Below are positions 8,835-16,266 of a DNA stretch of 60,792 nucleotides, piece by piece (the stretch's first letter is position 1; each line of letters begins with the position of its first letter). Both the position numbers and the translations under genes were made by a program. The notes under the pieces are model-generated. The model had not been told where the DNA came from. It did no database searches and saw only the letters and a list, made by a program, of their open reading frames with translations. The stretch is from positions 1 through 60,792 of IMG/VR virus record IMGVR_UViG_3300009136_000005. One strand, written 5' to 3'. Source of the DNA: a virus.

Positions 8835-9524
8835 ATGGCCGATCAGTTGTCATTTAAAGATTATTTAAAAAAGACCGTTCTTCAAGAAGAGCAAATCCCA
8901 TCTGTGTGGGATAAAAAAGTAAAGAATGTTGTTTCACAAGAAGACGAAGAAATAACAGCAACATGTCCCGAATGTAAAGGTGATGGTCAGCGATATGGTG
9001 ATCTTTGCCCAACTTGTGATGGTCATGGTGAAGTTAAAAAGTCAAAAGTTGACAAATATCACCAGCACGATTCACGCGGAATGGATCCTCGTGACGATGA
9101 AGAATACGACGAAGACGAAGAAGTGGATGAAGTTGATATGGATGAAGATGATCCAGATGTTAATATGGATCAAGCAGAAGATGAAGATTACGATGACGAG
9201 TTTAATGATCCCGAAACAATGGACGATGAAGATGCAAATCTTGATGATGAAGAACCAGAAGACCCAAATAAAATGGGGGTCATTCGTAAAGTAGATAATG
9301 CCCATCTCGTATACAAACGCCAAGACGAAGAAGGAACATTCGAAGAACTTTGGATGTATCATATTGGTGAAGTTGTTGATGATGAACTCGATATTCGACG
9401 TAATATCCTTGCAGGTACAGACATTCCAGCAGGATCAATGAAATCAGAAGATGGTACCCAATTCATGACATTATGGACAACTGGAAACATTCAAATGTTA
9501 AATATCAAAGGGTTGCCTAATTAA
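8835..9524 (+). CDS. DnaJ-type zinc-finger protein with long acidic linker
   Basis: 229 residues in three parts. An N-terminal tail (FKDYLKKTVLQEEQ) is followed by one DnaJ-type module with two CxxCxGxG motifs (CPECKGDG and CPTCDGHG), enough for a single zinc site, whereas DnaJ has four motifs and two zincs. Then come ~85 residues that are almost all Asp and Glu, and a C-terminal domain of ~75 residues (VYKRQDEEGTFEELWMYHIG). No J domain. Late expression and the acidic scaffold-like segment suggest a role in head or tail assembly. Unfoldase, DNA-mimic or scaffold roles are all open. Confidence 0.6.
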   Translation: MADQLSFKDYLKKTVLQEEQIPSVWDKKVKNVVSQEDEEITATCPECKGDGQRYGDLCPTCDGHGEVKKSKVDKYHQHDSRGMDPRDDEEYDEDEEVDEVDMDEDDPDVNMDQAEDEDYDDEFNDPETMDDEDANLDDEEPEDPNKMGVIRKVDNAHLVYKRQDEEGTFEELWMYHIGEVVDDELDIRRNILAGTDIPAGSMKSEDGTQFMTLWTTGNIQMLNIKGLPN

Positions 9525-9529
9525 CCCTG

Positions 9530-9558
9530 TTGATTTTCCCTCATAAATCCTCTATAAT
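9530..9558 (+). promoter_or_regulatory. Sigma70-like promoter
   Basis: TTGATT 9530-9535, 17-bp spacer, TATAAT 9553-9558. It lies 5 nt after the stop of the zinc-finger gene and starts the operon 9584-12218. Confidence 0.75.
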
Positions 9559-9583
9559 ATAAGAATAATATGAGGAAGAATTT

Positions 9584-9811
9584 ATGGCTAACAATTATAC
9601 CGAAATCGAAGCTGACAAGTGGGGAACCATGTCACTTAGTGATTTATACGAACAATTATCTATTATGCGAGGTCGAGCATTAACAGCAAGCTCGATGAAT
9701 AGCAATCAAATGTTACGACAGATTAATGTTGGTATCAAACAACTTGAAGCCGTCATCGCAGATAGATCAAAAGGCGATACTACTATAACAGTGGACGGGA
9801 TAAAGAAATGA
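9584..9811 (+). CDS. Hypothetical protein, 75 aa
   Basis: Unrecognised helical protein (SLSDLYEQLSIMRGRAL). GAGGAAG lies before the ATG. First gene of a five-gene operon leading to FolE2. Its stop overlaps the next ATG (ATGA). Confidence 0.6.
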   Translation: MANNYTEIEADKWGTMSLSDLYEQLSIMRGRALTASSMNSNQMLRQINVGIKQLEAVIADRSKGDTTITVDGIKK

Positions 9812-10086
9812 GTCCTGGCAACGACATCACGATTAATGATCCAGTCCACCTTACATACGACAAGCTCGAAACAAATGACCTTTCCTTATCTGATCGTGTA
9901 TTAATTGAAGCAAAACGATTAGCAACTGTTTCAAAAGAATTAAATCAAAAAATTCAACTAGCAAAAACAAAACCAAAGAAAGACTATTTTACGAAAAAAC
10001 TCAAAAAGAATAATGATATTCTTGGAGACATGTTAATTAAATTAAACAAATTACATCATATAGAAGATAATAAAAAAGAGAAATAA
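9808..10086 (+). CDS. Hypothetical coiled-coil protein, 92 aa
   Basis: Lys-rich C-terminal half with a predicted coiled coil (KELNQKIQLAKTKPKKDYF). No catalytic motif. It overlaps the upstream gene by 4 nt. Confidence 0.55.
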   Translation: MSPGNDITINDPVHLTYDKLETNDLSLSDRVLIEAKRLATVSKELNQKIQLAKTKPKKDYFTKKLKKNNDILGDMLIKLNKLHHIEDNKKEK

Positions 10087-10087
10087 T

Positions 10088-10540
10088 ATGCCAACGTTAA
10101 AAGACAAAGTGTCTAAAAAGAAAGTTAATTGGCCAGATCTAGTATTTGCAGCAGAGGCAAATAAAGAATGGTTCGAAGAGGTGACAGTAGTAACACTAAA
10201 GTCACATTACTATGCGAAAGCGTATGAAGCTGCTTGGAGTCAAATTAACAATCCAGATAAGTTAGACGAAACCGCACAAGATATCATGGCGTCAGGATCA
10301 ATAAAAGTTCAAGAATATATCAAAATAAGTAACAATCTCGATGTAGAAATCTGCCTTGATCGAGAGAAAATATCAGATAGTGTTGTAGAAGAAGCATTGA
10401 ACATATTGATGGACGTTGAAATTTTACCAAACATTCATATCAAACTTGGAGACGAGAAAACTTTTCAACCACATGATGTTTGGCAATCATTTTCGGCTGC
10501 TGGAGAAAATAAATCATTTACGCCGAGTTATTTAGTATAA
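10088..10540 (+). CDS. Hypothetical protein, 150 aa
   Basis: Unrecognised soluble alpha/beta protein. A central EYIKISNNLDVEICLD segment suggests a beta sheet. It ends exactly where the P-loop gene starts (TAATG). Confidence 0.55.
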   Translation: MPTLKDKVSKKKVNWPDLVFAAEANKEWFEEVTVVTLKSHYYAKAYEAAWSQINNPDKLDETAQDIMASGSIKVQEYIKISNNLDVEICLDREKISDSVVEEALNILMDVEILPNIHIKLGDEKTFQPHDVWQSFSAAGENKSFTPSYLV

Positions 10541-11163
10541 TGTTAGTAGCAATATCAGGATCGCAAGGATCTGGAAAATCAACAGTTTTAAACGAACTGG
10601 AAAACAGAGGATACAATGTTGTCACCCGAAAAACTTCTCGTTCGATAATGAGCGATTGGGGTGTGACATTGCAAGAAGTAAATAATGATCACGATTTAAC
10701 CATTAAGTTTCAAGACGAAATACTTAAACGAAAATGTGCTGATGAAGATGTAGCATTTCATGGTGTATCTGGGAAGATTGGGTCAGCGAAACAAGTATGG
10801 TTCACTGAAAGAACATATGCTGATTTATTTACGTATGCATTAATTACACTGGGCAAAGAAAATCAATATAGTGACTATATCGATTCATATTTTGAAACCT
10901 GTAAACACCACCAACAAAATTATTCACATGTATTTTATATTGAAAGTGGAATATTTGATGTGGAACACGATGGTGTAAGAGGGTCTAATCAATATTATTC
11001 GGTAATGGCTGATTTGTCAATGCAGAAATTCACTTGGCTGATGTCACCCAATTCAAAATCATATCACAGAATAACCCAAGCACATATAGATGATCGAGTT
11101 GATTTTATCCTCGATACCGTGTATAATATACAAAAAATAAATATAAGAGAACAAACCCAATGA
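10540..11163 (+). CDS. P-loop nucleotide kinase-like ATPase
   Basis: 207 residues. Walker A GSQGSGKST (about 7-15) lies right after the first strand, the layout of nucleoside and nucleotide kinases and NadR-like AAA_28 proteins. WFTERTYADLFTYAL resembles the DR-type substrate and catalytic strand, and VFYIES is a Walker-B-like strand. The substrate is unknown. It sits next to FolE2 and could serve nucleotide metabolism or DNA-base modification. Confidence 0.65.
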   Translation: MLVAISGSQGSGKSTVLNELENRGYNVVTRKTSRSIMSDWGVTLQEVNNDHDLTIKFQDEILKRKCADEDVAFHGVSGKIGSAKQVWFTERTYADLFTYALITLGKENQYSDYIDSYFETCKHHQQNYSHVFYIESGIFDVEHDGVRGSNQYYSVMADLSMQKFTWLMSPNSKSYHRITQAHIDDRVDFILDTVYNIQKINIREQTQ

Positions 11164-12218
11164 CAAAAAGACACCAACACCAAGCGCCATCTGGCGAATA
11201 TAACAACGTTGATTACTCAGAAAAAATGGACGATTTGGTATTTAAATATGATCAGGATGTGTACCCTCTTGATCACGAATTACCAGACCCACAAGTTGAT
11301 CCTATAATTCCAGGTGAACATGTCTCACTTAAAAAGGTTGGAATCGCACCAGTTGATTTTCCTATTCGTGTTTTACGAAGAGATGGTGGTCAACAGGAAT
11401 TGCAGGCACAAGCATCTTTGTATTGTTCACTAGATGATCCACACGCAAAAGGATTAAACCTTAGCAGATTGTATTTGTTGATGCATGACACGATTAAAGA
11501 TCATCTGACAATTGACGGAATTAAACAAACGATTGAAGAGATGGCAGGACGACTAGGAAGCAACAATGCTTACTGTAAACTCCGTTTCAGATATCCTTGG
11601 ATTCAAAAAGCACTTCGTACTCGTAAACCATTGAATTCATTCGAAGAAAACAATCCAGATCTACACCAATCACTCAGTGATGGAACAAAAGTAAGTCTCG
11701 AAAAGATGGAAGGGCATATCGCATATAATGTAACACTTGAAGGACGTTATGTTAAGGGTGCCAAGAATCCATTTAAGTTTTATCTGACGACCGAATACAC
11801 ATACAGTTCAACATGTCCGTGTAGTTTTGAACTTGCACACAGTGCAAAAGAAAAACGTAACGCTGCAGCAAATGCTCACAGTCAACGTTCGATAATGACT
11901 ACGACTGTTCAGTTTGATCCCGACAACATTGTGTGGATTGAAGATGTGATTGAGTTACACCGTCAGTTAATTCCAACAGAAGTTCAAGTTGTTGTTAAAA
12001 GACGTGATGAACAAGCATTTGCTGAATTGAATGGCTCAAATCTACTATTCAGTGAGGATGCCGTGCGAATCGTGTATGCTGGATTGAAAGAGTGGGTTGA
12101 TGCTGATCGAATTCAAGATTTCACAATTAGTACATCTCACGAAGAAAGTCTTCACCCATGGAATGCAATTGCTGTGACTTGGTACGAAAGAGATGTAGCA
12201 AACGACTCAAACGAATAA
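11160..12218 (+). CDS. folE2: GTP cyclohydrolase FolE2 (type IB)
   Basis: 352 residues. Makes dihydroneopterin triphosphate from GTP, the first step of 7-deazaguanine synthesis. Family signatures: VGIAPVDFP (60-68), KGLNLSRL (97-104, usually KG.HMSR), CPCS (219-222) with the metal and catalytic Cys pair, and the following AHSQRS (239-244, usually HNQRS). The length is somewhat above typical bacterial FolE2 (~260-300); the extra residues lie at the N-terminus. FolE2 is the metal-flexible alternative to FolE. With QueD, QueE and the DpdA-like protein elsewhere in the window it implies deazapurine DNA modification. It overlaps the kinase-like gene by 4 nt. Confidence 0.9.
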   Translation: MTKRHQHQAPSGEYNNVDYSEKMDDLVFKYDQDVYPLDHELPDPQVDPIIPGEHVSLKKVGIAPVDFPIRVLRRDGGQQELQAQASLYCSLDDPHAKGLNLSRLYLLMHDTIKDHLTIDGIKQTIEEMAGRLGSNNAYCKLRFRYPWIQKALRTRKPLNSFEENNPDLHQSLSDGTKVSLEKMEGHIAYNVTLEGRYVKGAKNPFKFYLTTEYTYSSTCPCSFELAHSAKEKRNAAANAHSQRSIMTTTVQFDPDNIVWIEDVIELHRQLIPTEVQVVVKRRDEQAFAELNGSNLLFSEDAVRIVYAGLKEWVDADRIQDFTISTSHEESLHPWNAIAVTWYERDVANDSNE

Positions 12219-12221
12219 ATA
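12214..12221 (+). promoter_or_regulatory. Late promoter variant (AATAAATA), leaderless spacing
   Basis: AATAAATA at 12214-12221 overlaps the folE2 stop. Five bases (CATAT) then lead to the ATG at 12227, so the predicted start site is the A of the start codon. Confidence 0.5.
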
Positions 12222-12226
12222 CATAT

Positions 12227-12466
12227 ATGGAAAAGGTAATATTTTCAGAGGCAGAAAAGGAGATTATGGAAAATCTCCAAGAGACAATGGGTTTGTCTGC
12301 AATTGAAGCTGCTGATAATGTTGTACGATACAAACGCAATTTGGCGTTGTATTATGAGCAAAAGGGAAACTTCGAACTCGCTAAACATTTATTAATCGAA
12401 CTTGGTGAGTGGGATGATTCTCGTGAGCAGAAATCAACTTATCAAGATATTATCATGCCCGAATAA
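12227..12466 (+). CDS. Small helical protein, 79 aa
   Basis: MEKVIFSEAEKEIMENL, then a TPR-like helix pair (RNLALYYEQKGNFELAKHLL). The ATG at 12227 is chosen because the longer in-frame extension lies inside folE2 and a late promoter sits at leaderless distance. Function unknown. Confidence 0.55.
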   Translation: MEKVIFSEAEKEIMENLQETMGLSAIEAADNVVRYKRNLALYYEQKGNFELAKHLLIELGEWDDSREQKSTYQDIIMPE

Positions 12467-12469
12467 ATA
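12462..12469 (+). promoter_or_regulatory. Late promoter variant (AATAAATA)
   Basis: Overlaps the stop of the preceding gene. The ATG of the Fe-S carrier is 8 nt past the octamer, giving a predicted leader of only about three bases. Confidence 0.5.
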
Positions 12470-12477
12470 TACGGGCG

Positions 12478-12798
12478 ATGATCAACATAACAGAAAAAGC
12501 ACAAAACCATATGAAAAACATGCTTGCCGAACGAGGCAAGGGTGAAGGAATTCGTGTCGGCGTAAAACCGACTGGATGTTCAGGTTACGGATATATCATT
12601 GAGTATGCCGATACAACGAACGACGATGACAGCATAATTAAAATAGACAATCTTAATATTATAATAGATAGCAAAAGCAAAATATTATTAGAAGGATTGG
12701 AAATAGATTTTGTTGAAGAAAAAATTGGTACAGGTTTAAAATTTACCAACCCAAACAGCAAATCAGTTTGTGGTTGCGGAGAAAGTTTTACTGTATAA
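12478..12798 (+). CDS. iscA: A-type iron-sulfur carrier (IscA/SufA/ErpA family)
   Basis: 106 residues, the full family length. The three cluster-binding cysteines are present with canonical spacing: C34 in KPTGCSGYGY, and C98 and C100 in VCGCGESF. A-type carriers pass Fe-S clusters to client proteins. Here the natural clients would be radical-SAM QueE or host enzymes (inference). Whether iscA, sufA or erpA is the closest relative cannot be judged by eye. It appears to be leaderless or nearly so under a late promoter, so the protein would be made late. Confidence 0.88.
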   Translation: MINITEKAQNHMKNMLAERGKGEGIRVGVKPTGCSGYGYIIEYADTTNDDDSIIKIDNLNIIIDSKSKILLEGLEIDFVEEKIGTGLKFTNPNSKSVCGCGESFTV

Positions 12799-12832
12799 TT
12801 AAAATCGTAGTTTGTTGTTATGGGAGGTAACA

Positions 12833-13420
12833 ATGGAATATTTACAATGGATTATTATAATAATCGGTGCTTGGTTTCTTGCCGATTTTCTCACAGGAGT
12901 GTTTCACTGGATTCAGGATCAATTCCTAGCAGAAGGAAAAACCAAAATAAAGTTTATCAATAAGATTGCAACAGAAAATGATTTGCATCACGATAAACCA
13001 GCAGTAATGGGAAAGCGAACATTGTGGGAAAATACTACAACATCGTTAATTCTATCGATTCCACTATTTGTACTTTGCTATTTGTCATCAGCGCCCATCG
13101 TTGTTTGGCTCAGCATTTACTTTGGAATATTTGCGAACGCAATTCACAGTTTCACTCACAAACCGAAGATTAGAATTCCTCGTGGTGTTCAGTGGCTTCA
13201 AAAACTAGGGATGTTTCAGTCAACACAACACCACGCTGTTCATCATTTTAACAAGGGAAAAATTATCACAAAAGAGGATACAACGATTCATTACTGTGTA
13301 ATGACAAATTATATCAACCCAATTCTCGACGGAATTCGCTTTTTTCCAGCAGTAGAATTCGTGCTAAATCTCGTCGGAATCACGTCTCACCGCCTACAAA
13401 AACTGCAGTCTAACGCCTAA
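12833..13420 (+). CDS. Kua/CarF/TMEM189-type lipid desaturase
   Basis: 195-residue membrane protein with the features of the lipid desaturase family that includes PEDS1/TMEM189 and Myxococcus CarF, which make the plasmalogen vinyl-ether bond. Visible signatures: a first membrane helix, then ADFLTGVFHWIQDQF (H25), NDLHHDKPA (H52, H53), a central hydrophobic pair, ANAIHSFTHKP, and QHHAVHHF followed by HYCVMTNYINPILD near the C-terminus. These are the His-rich diiron ligands in the expected order. The ATG at 12833 follows GGGAGG. The substrate in a phage-infected cell is unknown; a fatty-acid or ether-lipid change of the host membrane is the likely role. Confidence 0.78.
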   Translation: MEYLQWIIIIIGAWFLADFLTGVFHWIQDQFLAEGKTKIKFINKIATENDLHHDKPAVMGKRTLWENTTTSLILSIPLFVLCYLSSAPIVVWLSIYFGIFANAIHSFTHKPKIRIPRGVQWLQKLGMFQSTQHHAVHHFNKGKIITKEDTTIHYCVMTNYINPILDGIRFFPAVEFVLNLVGITSHRLQKLQSNA

Positions 13421-13451
13421 AAAATCTCTTATATATCAAGGAGTTATACTG

Positions 13452-13480
13452 TTGACTTTTAGGTCAAAACAGGGTATAAT
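13452..13480 (+). promoter_or_regulatory. Early-type promoter cassette
   Basis: TTGACT 13452-13457, 17-bp spacer TTTAGGTCAAAACAGGG, TATAAT 13475-13480, followed by ATACGTATATTTGAACAA. The spacer and the transcribed start are shared with other cassettes in the window (see findings). Confidence 0.8.
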
Positions 13481-13512
13481 ATACGTATATTTGAACAATA
13501 TTGGTATATTCA

Positions 13513-13875
13513 ATGGACACAGACTTCGCACAATTAACCTCTGACAAGGCACGTATTGCGTATATACGCACGAAACTTGTCAACAATGAACGTTGGATGC
13601 TTCGTGGTATGTACGCGATATACAAGTATCAAACGGCAGAGGAACAGACATGTGAAATGACACGTGATTCGAATGGTGTTGGATTTTCTGGCATCGACGG
13701 TGAAATCATGACGTCTTTCTCAAATCAAATGATCAAGCGCGGATTTCTTCAAAAAATGAATCATCCCGAACTTGGCATTCGTATGTTCTTTTCTGAGAAA
13801 CAAGAAAAGTACGTTCGTAAGTACATGCCTCGTTATGCTCGTCAACTTTGCAAGATCGCTACAGGAAAAATTTAA
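13513..13875 (+). CDS. Conserved phage/plasmid small protein, 120 aa
   Basis: Contains IYKYQTAEEQT, NGVGFSGIDGEIMTSF and a C-terminal KYMPRYARQL, a pattern I recall from small proteins in phages and plasmids of unknown function. The ATG at 13513 has a poor Shine-Dalgarno. First gene of the operon 13513-16190. Cytoplasmic. Confidence 0.65.
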   Translation: MDTDFAQLTSDKARIAYIRTKLVNNERWMLRGMYAIYKYQTAEEQTCEMTRDSNGVGFSGIDGEIMTSFSNQMIKRGFLQKMNHPELGIRMFFSEKQEKYVRKYMPRYARQLCKIATGKI

Positions 13876-14387
13876 TGAATCCAATCAAACAAATTGCTGA
13901 ATATGGCATTCCTACGAATACTTATGGTTCAGCAATTATTCATTTGAATGATCGTGAAGATTTATCTCGTACTCAGTACGAGAAGAGAATCAAAGAATTG
14001 ACTGGTGTAGTACAAGAATACACAGACGATCGAGATGCAAAGTATTGCTTCTTGTATCTGATTCAAGAAACAATTCGTAAGTCATATAACACTGACAAAT
14101 TCAATATGCCTGAACTGTTGGAATATTCAACAACTCGTGCACGGAACTTTGTTCGTGATAATCCATGGCATTGGGCAGTTGCGGAAGAGGAAGTTCAGAT
14201 TGATTCTTTTGGCAAACCGAAACGCAAAAAAGGTGCTAAACAGATTGAAGCACTTCGTATATACAAAGAGAATGTTGATGAAGGGAAACCTGCTATCATC
14301 GACATGTTTATGTCAGAACTTGATATGAGCAAATCAGGTGCGACTACTTATTTTTACAACATGAAAAAGAAGGTTGAAAACGAATAA
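13875..14387 (+). CDS. Hypothetical protein with C-terminal HTH-like segment
   Basis: 170 residues. The C-terminal ~60 (KGAKQIEALRIYKENV...MSKSGATTYFYNMKKK) look like a helix-turn-helix module recurrent in T4-like phage proteins. The N-terminal ~110 residues are not recognised. The start overlaps the upstream TAA (TAATG). Confidence 0.6.
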   Translation: MNPIKQIAEYGIPTNTYGSAIIHLNDREDLSRTQYEKRIKELTGVVQEYTDDRDAKYCFLYLIQETIRKSYNTDKFNMPELLEYSTTRARNFVRDNPWHWAVAEEEVQIDSFGKPKRKKGAKQIEALRIYKENVDEGKPAIIDMFMSELDMSKSGATTYFYNMKKKVENE

Positions 14388-14665
14388 TGACTACACGAAC
14401 TTTTACAAAAGATTTTCTGGTGGAGGATTTGGATCTTCCATATAACGACGATATTACAAAGGTAAATGAGGTTATCGACACAAGTCGTTGGTCGATTCAT
14501 TATGACCTTGTGTTTGAGTTCGAAGGAAAACATTATCGTACTTCATATTCAGTCGGTGCGACTGAATCGCAAGACGAATCTCCTTGGGAATATGACGAAG
14601 AAGTTCGTTGTGTTGAAGTCGAGGAACAAGAAATTACAACAACTGCATGGGTGCCTGTATCATGA
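14387..14665 (+). CDS. Conserved phage small protein, 92 aa
   Basis: DTSRWSIHYDLVFEFEGKHY, then an acidic EYDEEVRCVEVEEQE segment. A beta-rich acidic protein common among phages, function unknown. TAATG and ATGA overlaps with both neighbours. Confidence 0.6.
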   Translation: MTTRTFTKDFLVEDLDLPYNDDITKVNEVIDTSRWSIHYDLVFEFEGKHYRTSYSVGATESQDESPWEYDEEVRCVEVEEQEITTTAWVPVS

Positions 14666-15060
14666 ATTCATACAACGATTGGGACGAGTACATGCATAAC
14701 ATGGACAAGTACGGTAATTTAGTCAAGAAGACTAAGCAATCACATCCATACAGTTATGATGCTTTTGTCGTGTGGCAAGATCGAAGTGGTTCGATGAAAC
14801 AAGTATGCGAAAATGCTACTGGTAGTTTGTACACCGATCGTTTGTTACAATGGGATTGGGACAAGCACAATCGTTTGTGTGAAAAGCATTTCGGCAATCA
14901 AGGACAGTATTGGGACAATCGTGATCCAGAAAAGATCGAAGCGTTTCTTCGTGATTGGACTGGTCATGAAGAACTTAAATTAATTCAGGTACGTCAGTAC
15001 TGCAACCAATCAAGCGGATATCCAACTTGGTTACTCGTTTGGGAGAATACACCTCAATGA
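14662..15060 (+). CDS. Hypothetical protein, 132 aa
   Basis: Acidic, Trp- and Tyr-rich (LLQWDWDKHNRLCEKHFG; YWDNRDPEKIEAFL). No known motif. The ATG at 14662 overlaps the upstream TGA. Confidence 0.6.
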   Translation: MNSYNDWDEYMHNMDKYGNLVKKTKQSHPYSYDAFVVWQDRSGSMKQVCENATGSLYTDRLLQWDWDKHNRLCEKHFGNQGQYWDNRDPEKIEAFLRDWTGHEELKLIQVRQYCNQSSGYPTWLLVWENTPQ

Positions 15061-15185
15061 CATTTGAACAATATATGGAAGTCGCCTTCGTGGTATCGTG
15101 GACGATAGTTGGTGGTTTACTGCTTTGGTTAACATATCAAGGCGTAATGGCTCATATTGAGCGCAAGGGGAATAAAGATGACTAA
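15057..15185 (+). CDS. Small single-pass membrane protein, 42 aa
   Basis: One hydrophobic helix (VAFVVSWTIVGGLLLWLTY) flanked by short polar tails. Linked by ATGA to the upstream gene, and overlaps the next start by 8 nt. Confidence 0.55.
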   Translation: MTFEQYMEVAFVVSWTIVGGLLLWLTYQGVMAHIERKGNKDD

Positions 15186-15507
15186 AAATTATGGAGACGA
15201 GCTCAACGATTGGTGGGATAAACTTAACAAGGCAAATGAGCCGTTGCGACAAATCATGCTGCGACAGTGGGATGATACTGGTCGATCAACACGAGACATC
15301 ATTGAAAGTTATCGTGAGTTGCTTATACTGGCAAACGATGACTACCACAAGTTTCGTGATCTTTACAAAGAATTTCTGTGCGATTTAAAAGCACCATCAA
15401 TTCTCGAAAATGAAGCCGATGCTTTTTATGCAATTTACATGCATGGAAAGATGGTCGGAGTAACAGAATTTGCGGCTGAATTGAATGAAGGAGTATTCGG
15501 AAAATGA
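15178..15507 (+). CDS. Hypothetical protein, 109 aa
   Basis: All-helical acidic protein (YGDELNDWWDKLNKANEPL), unrecognised. AAGGGGAATAAAG precedes the ATG. Confidence 0.55.
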   Translation: MTKNYGDELNDWWDKLNKANEPLRQIMLRQWDDTGRSTRDIIESYRELLILANDDYHKFRDLYKEFLCDLKAPSILENEADAFYAIYMHGKMVGVTEFAAELNEGVFGK

Positions 15508-15716
15508 ACAAAGTAAAGACATTCTTCTGTACTGCTGATCCAGCATTGTCTGCATTATTCATTGTTTGTGGAGCGATGGTAACTTGGAACGCTTATACTA
15601 CACCCAAATTTTGGTTGGTAATGATAGGCGGCGTTTTCATCACCGGTGGATTGTTTACCATCGGTTTTGGATTGTATCATCTAATCAAATGGGCACAGTC
15701 GCATTGTGGAGAATAA
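15504..15716 (+). CDS. Two-pass membrane protein, 70 aa
   Basis: Two predicted membrane helices (ALSALFIVCGAMVTW and WLVMIGGVFITGGLFTIGFG) with a short tail. Function unknown. Translationally coupled (ATGA) to the gene before it. Confidence 0.55.
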   Translation: MNKVKTFFCTADPALSALFIVCGAMVTWNAYTTPKFWLVMIGGVFITGGLFTIGFGLYHLIKWAQSHCGE

Positions 15717-15717
15717 A

Positions 15718-16098
15718 ATGACCGACAAGAAAACAATCGTGTACAAAATTCAACGAGAGTCTGATGGACTGTTCTCTGCTGGTGGTTCCACACCTCGTTT
15801 TACAAAGGTAGGTAAATTGTGGAGAATGAAAGGACATCTAACGAGTCATTTAACCCAATTACATAACGGTAACGGATGTTGGCACGCAGGTGGTCCTCAT
15901 GTTTATGCTGGTTGCAAAATTTTACAATTTGAACTTATTGAAATTCCAGCAGGTCCGGAAATGACAGTAGGGGAATATTTAGCCGCCATCCACGAGCGCA
16001 AAGAGGTCAAAGAGCAAAAACAAATGGAGCGCCGTATTGAAATTGAAAGAGAAACCCGCAAACAACAATACGAAAAATTAAGAAAAGAATTCGGATGA
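15718..16098 (+). CDS. Conserved phage small protein, 126 aa
   Basis: YKIQRESDGLFSAGGSTPRF, then KVGKLWR, a pattern seen in many phage small proteins without known function. The C-terminal ~50 residues form a charged helix (KEQKQMERRIEIERETRKQQ). Start at 15718 after a TAA. Confidence 0.6.
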   Translation: MTDKKTIVYKIQRESDGLFSAGGSTPRFTKVGKLWRMKGHLTSHLTQLHNGNGCWHAGGPHVYAGCKILQFELIEIPAGPEMTVGEYLAAIHERKEVKEQKQMERRIEIERETRKQQYEKLRKEFG

Positions 16099-16190
16099 AC
16101 AAAAAATTAGCGACAATTTTGGGTAACATGTTTAGAATTGGGGTTATACTTCTCGTCGGTGTTTGCATATATGCTGCATTTAAGAATTGA
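16095..16190 (+). CDS. Tiny membrane peptide, 31 aa
   Basis: One hydrophobic helix (VILLVGVCIYAAF) after a basic N-terminus. The start overlaps the upstream TGA (ATGA). Last gene before the hairpin-promoter at 16206. Confidence 0.4.
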   Translation: MNKKLATILGNMFRIGVILLVGVCIYAAFKN

Positions 16191-16205
16191 TCACAAATAA
16201 AACCC

Positions 16206-16262
16206 TTGACACTTCTCCTAAAATGTGGTACGCTATGTACAACAAACTCATTTTAGGAGAAG
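16206..16262 (+). promoter_or_regulatory. Promoter embedded in a 14-bp inverted repeat covering the ribosome-binding site
   Basis: TTGACA 16206-16211, 17-bp spacer, TACGCT 16229-16234, with +1 near 16241. Perfect inverted repeat: CTTCTCCTAAAATG (16212-16225) and CATTTTAGGAGAAG (16249-16262), loop 23 nt. The right arm contains the Shine-Dalgarno AGGAGA of the next gene. The left arm lies upstream of +1. Read-through RNA from the preceding operon would hide the site, while RNA from the internal promoter lacks the left arm and would be translated. Confidence 0.75.
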
Positions 16263-16266
16263 AAAA

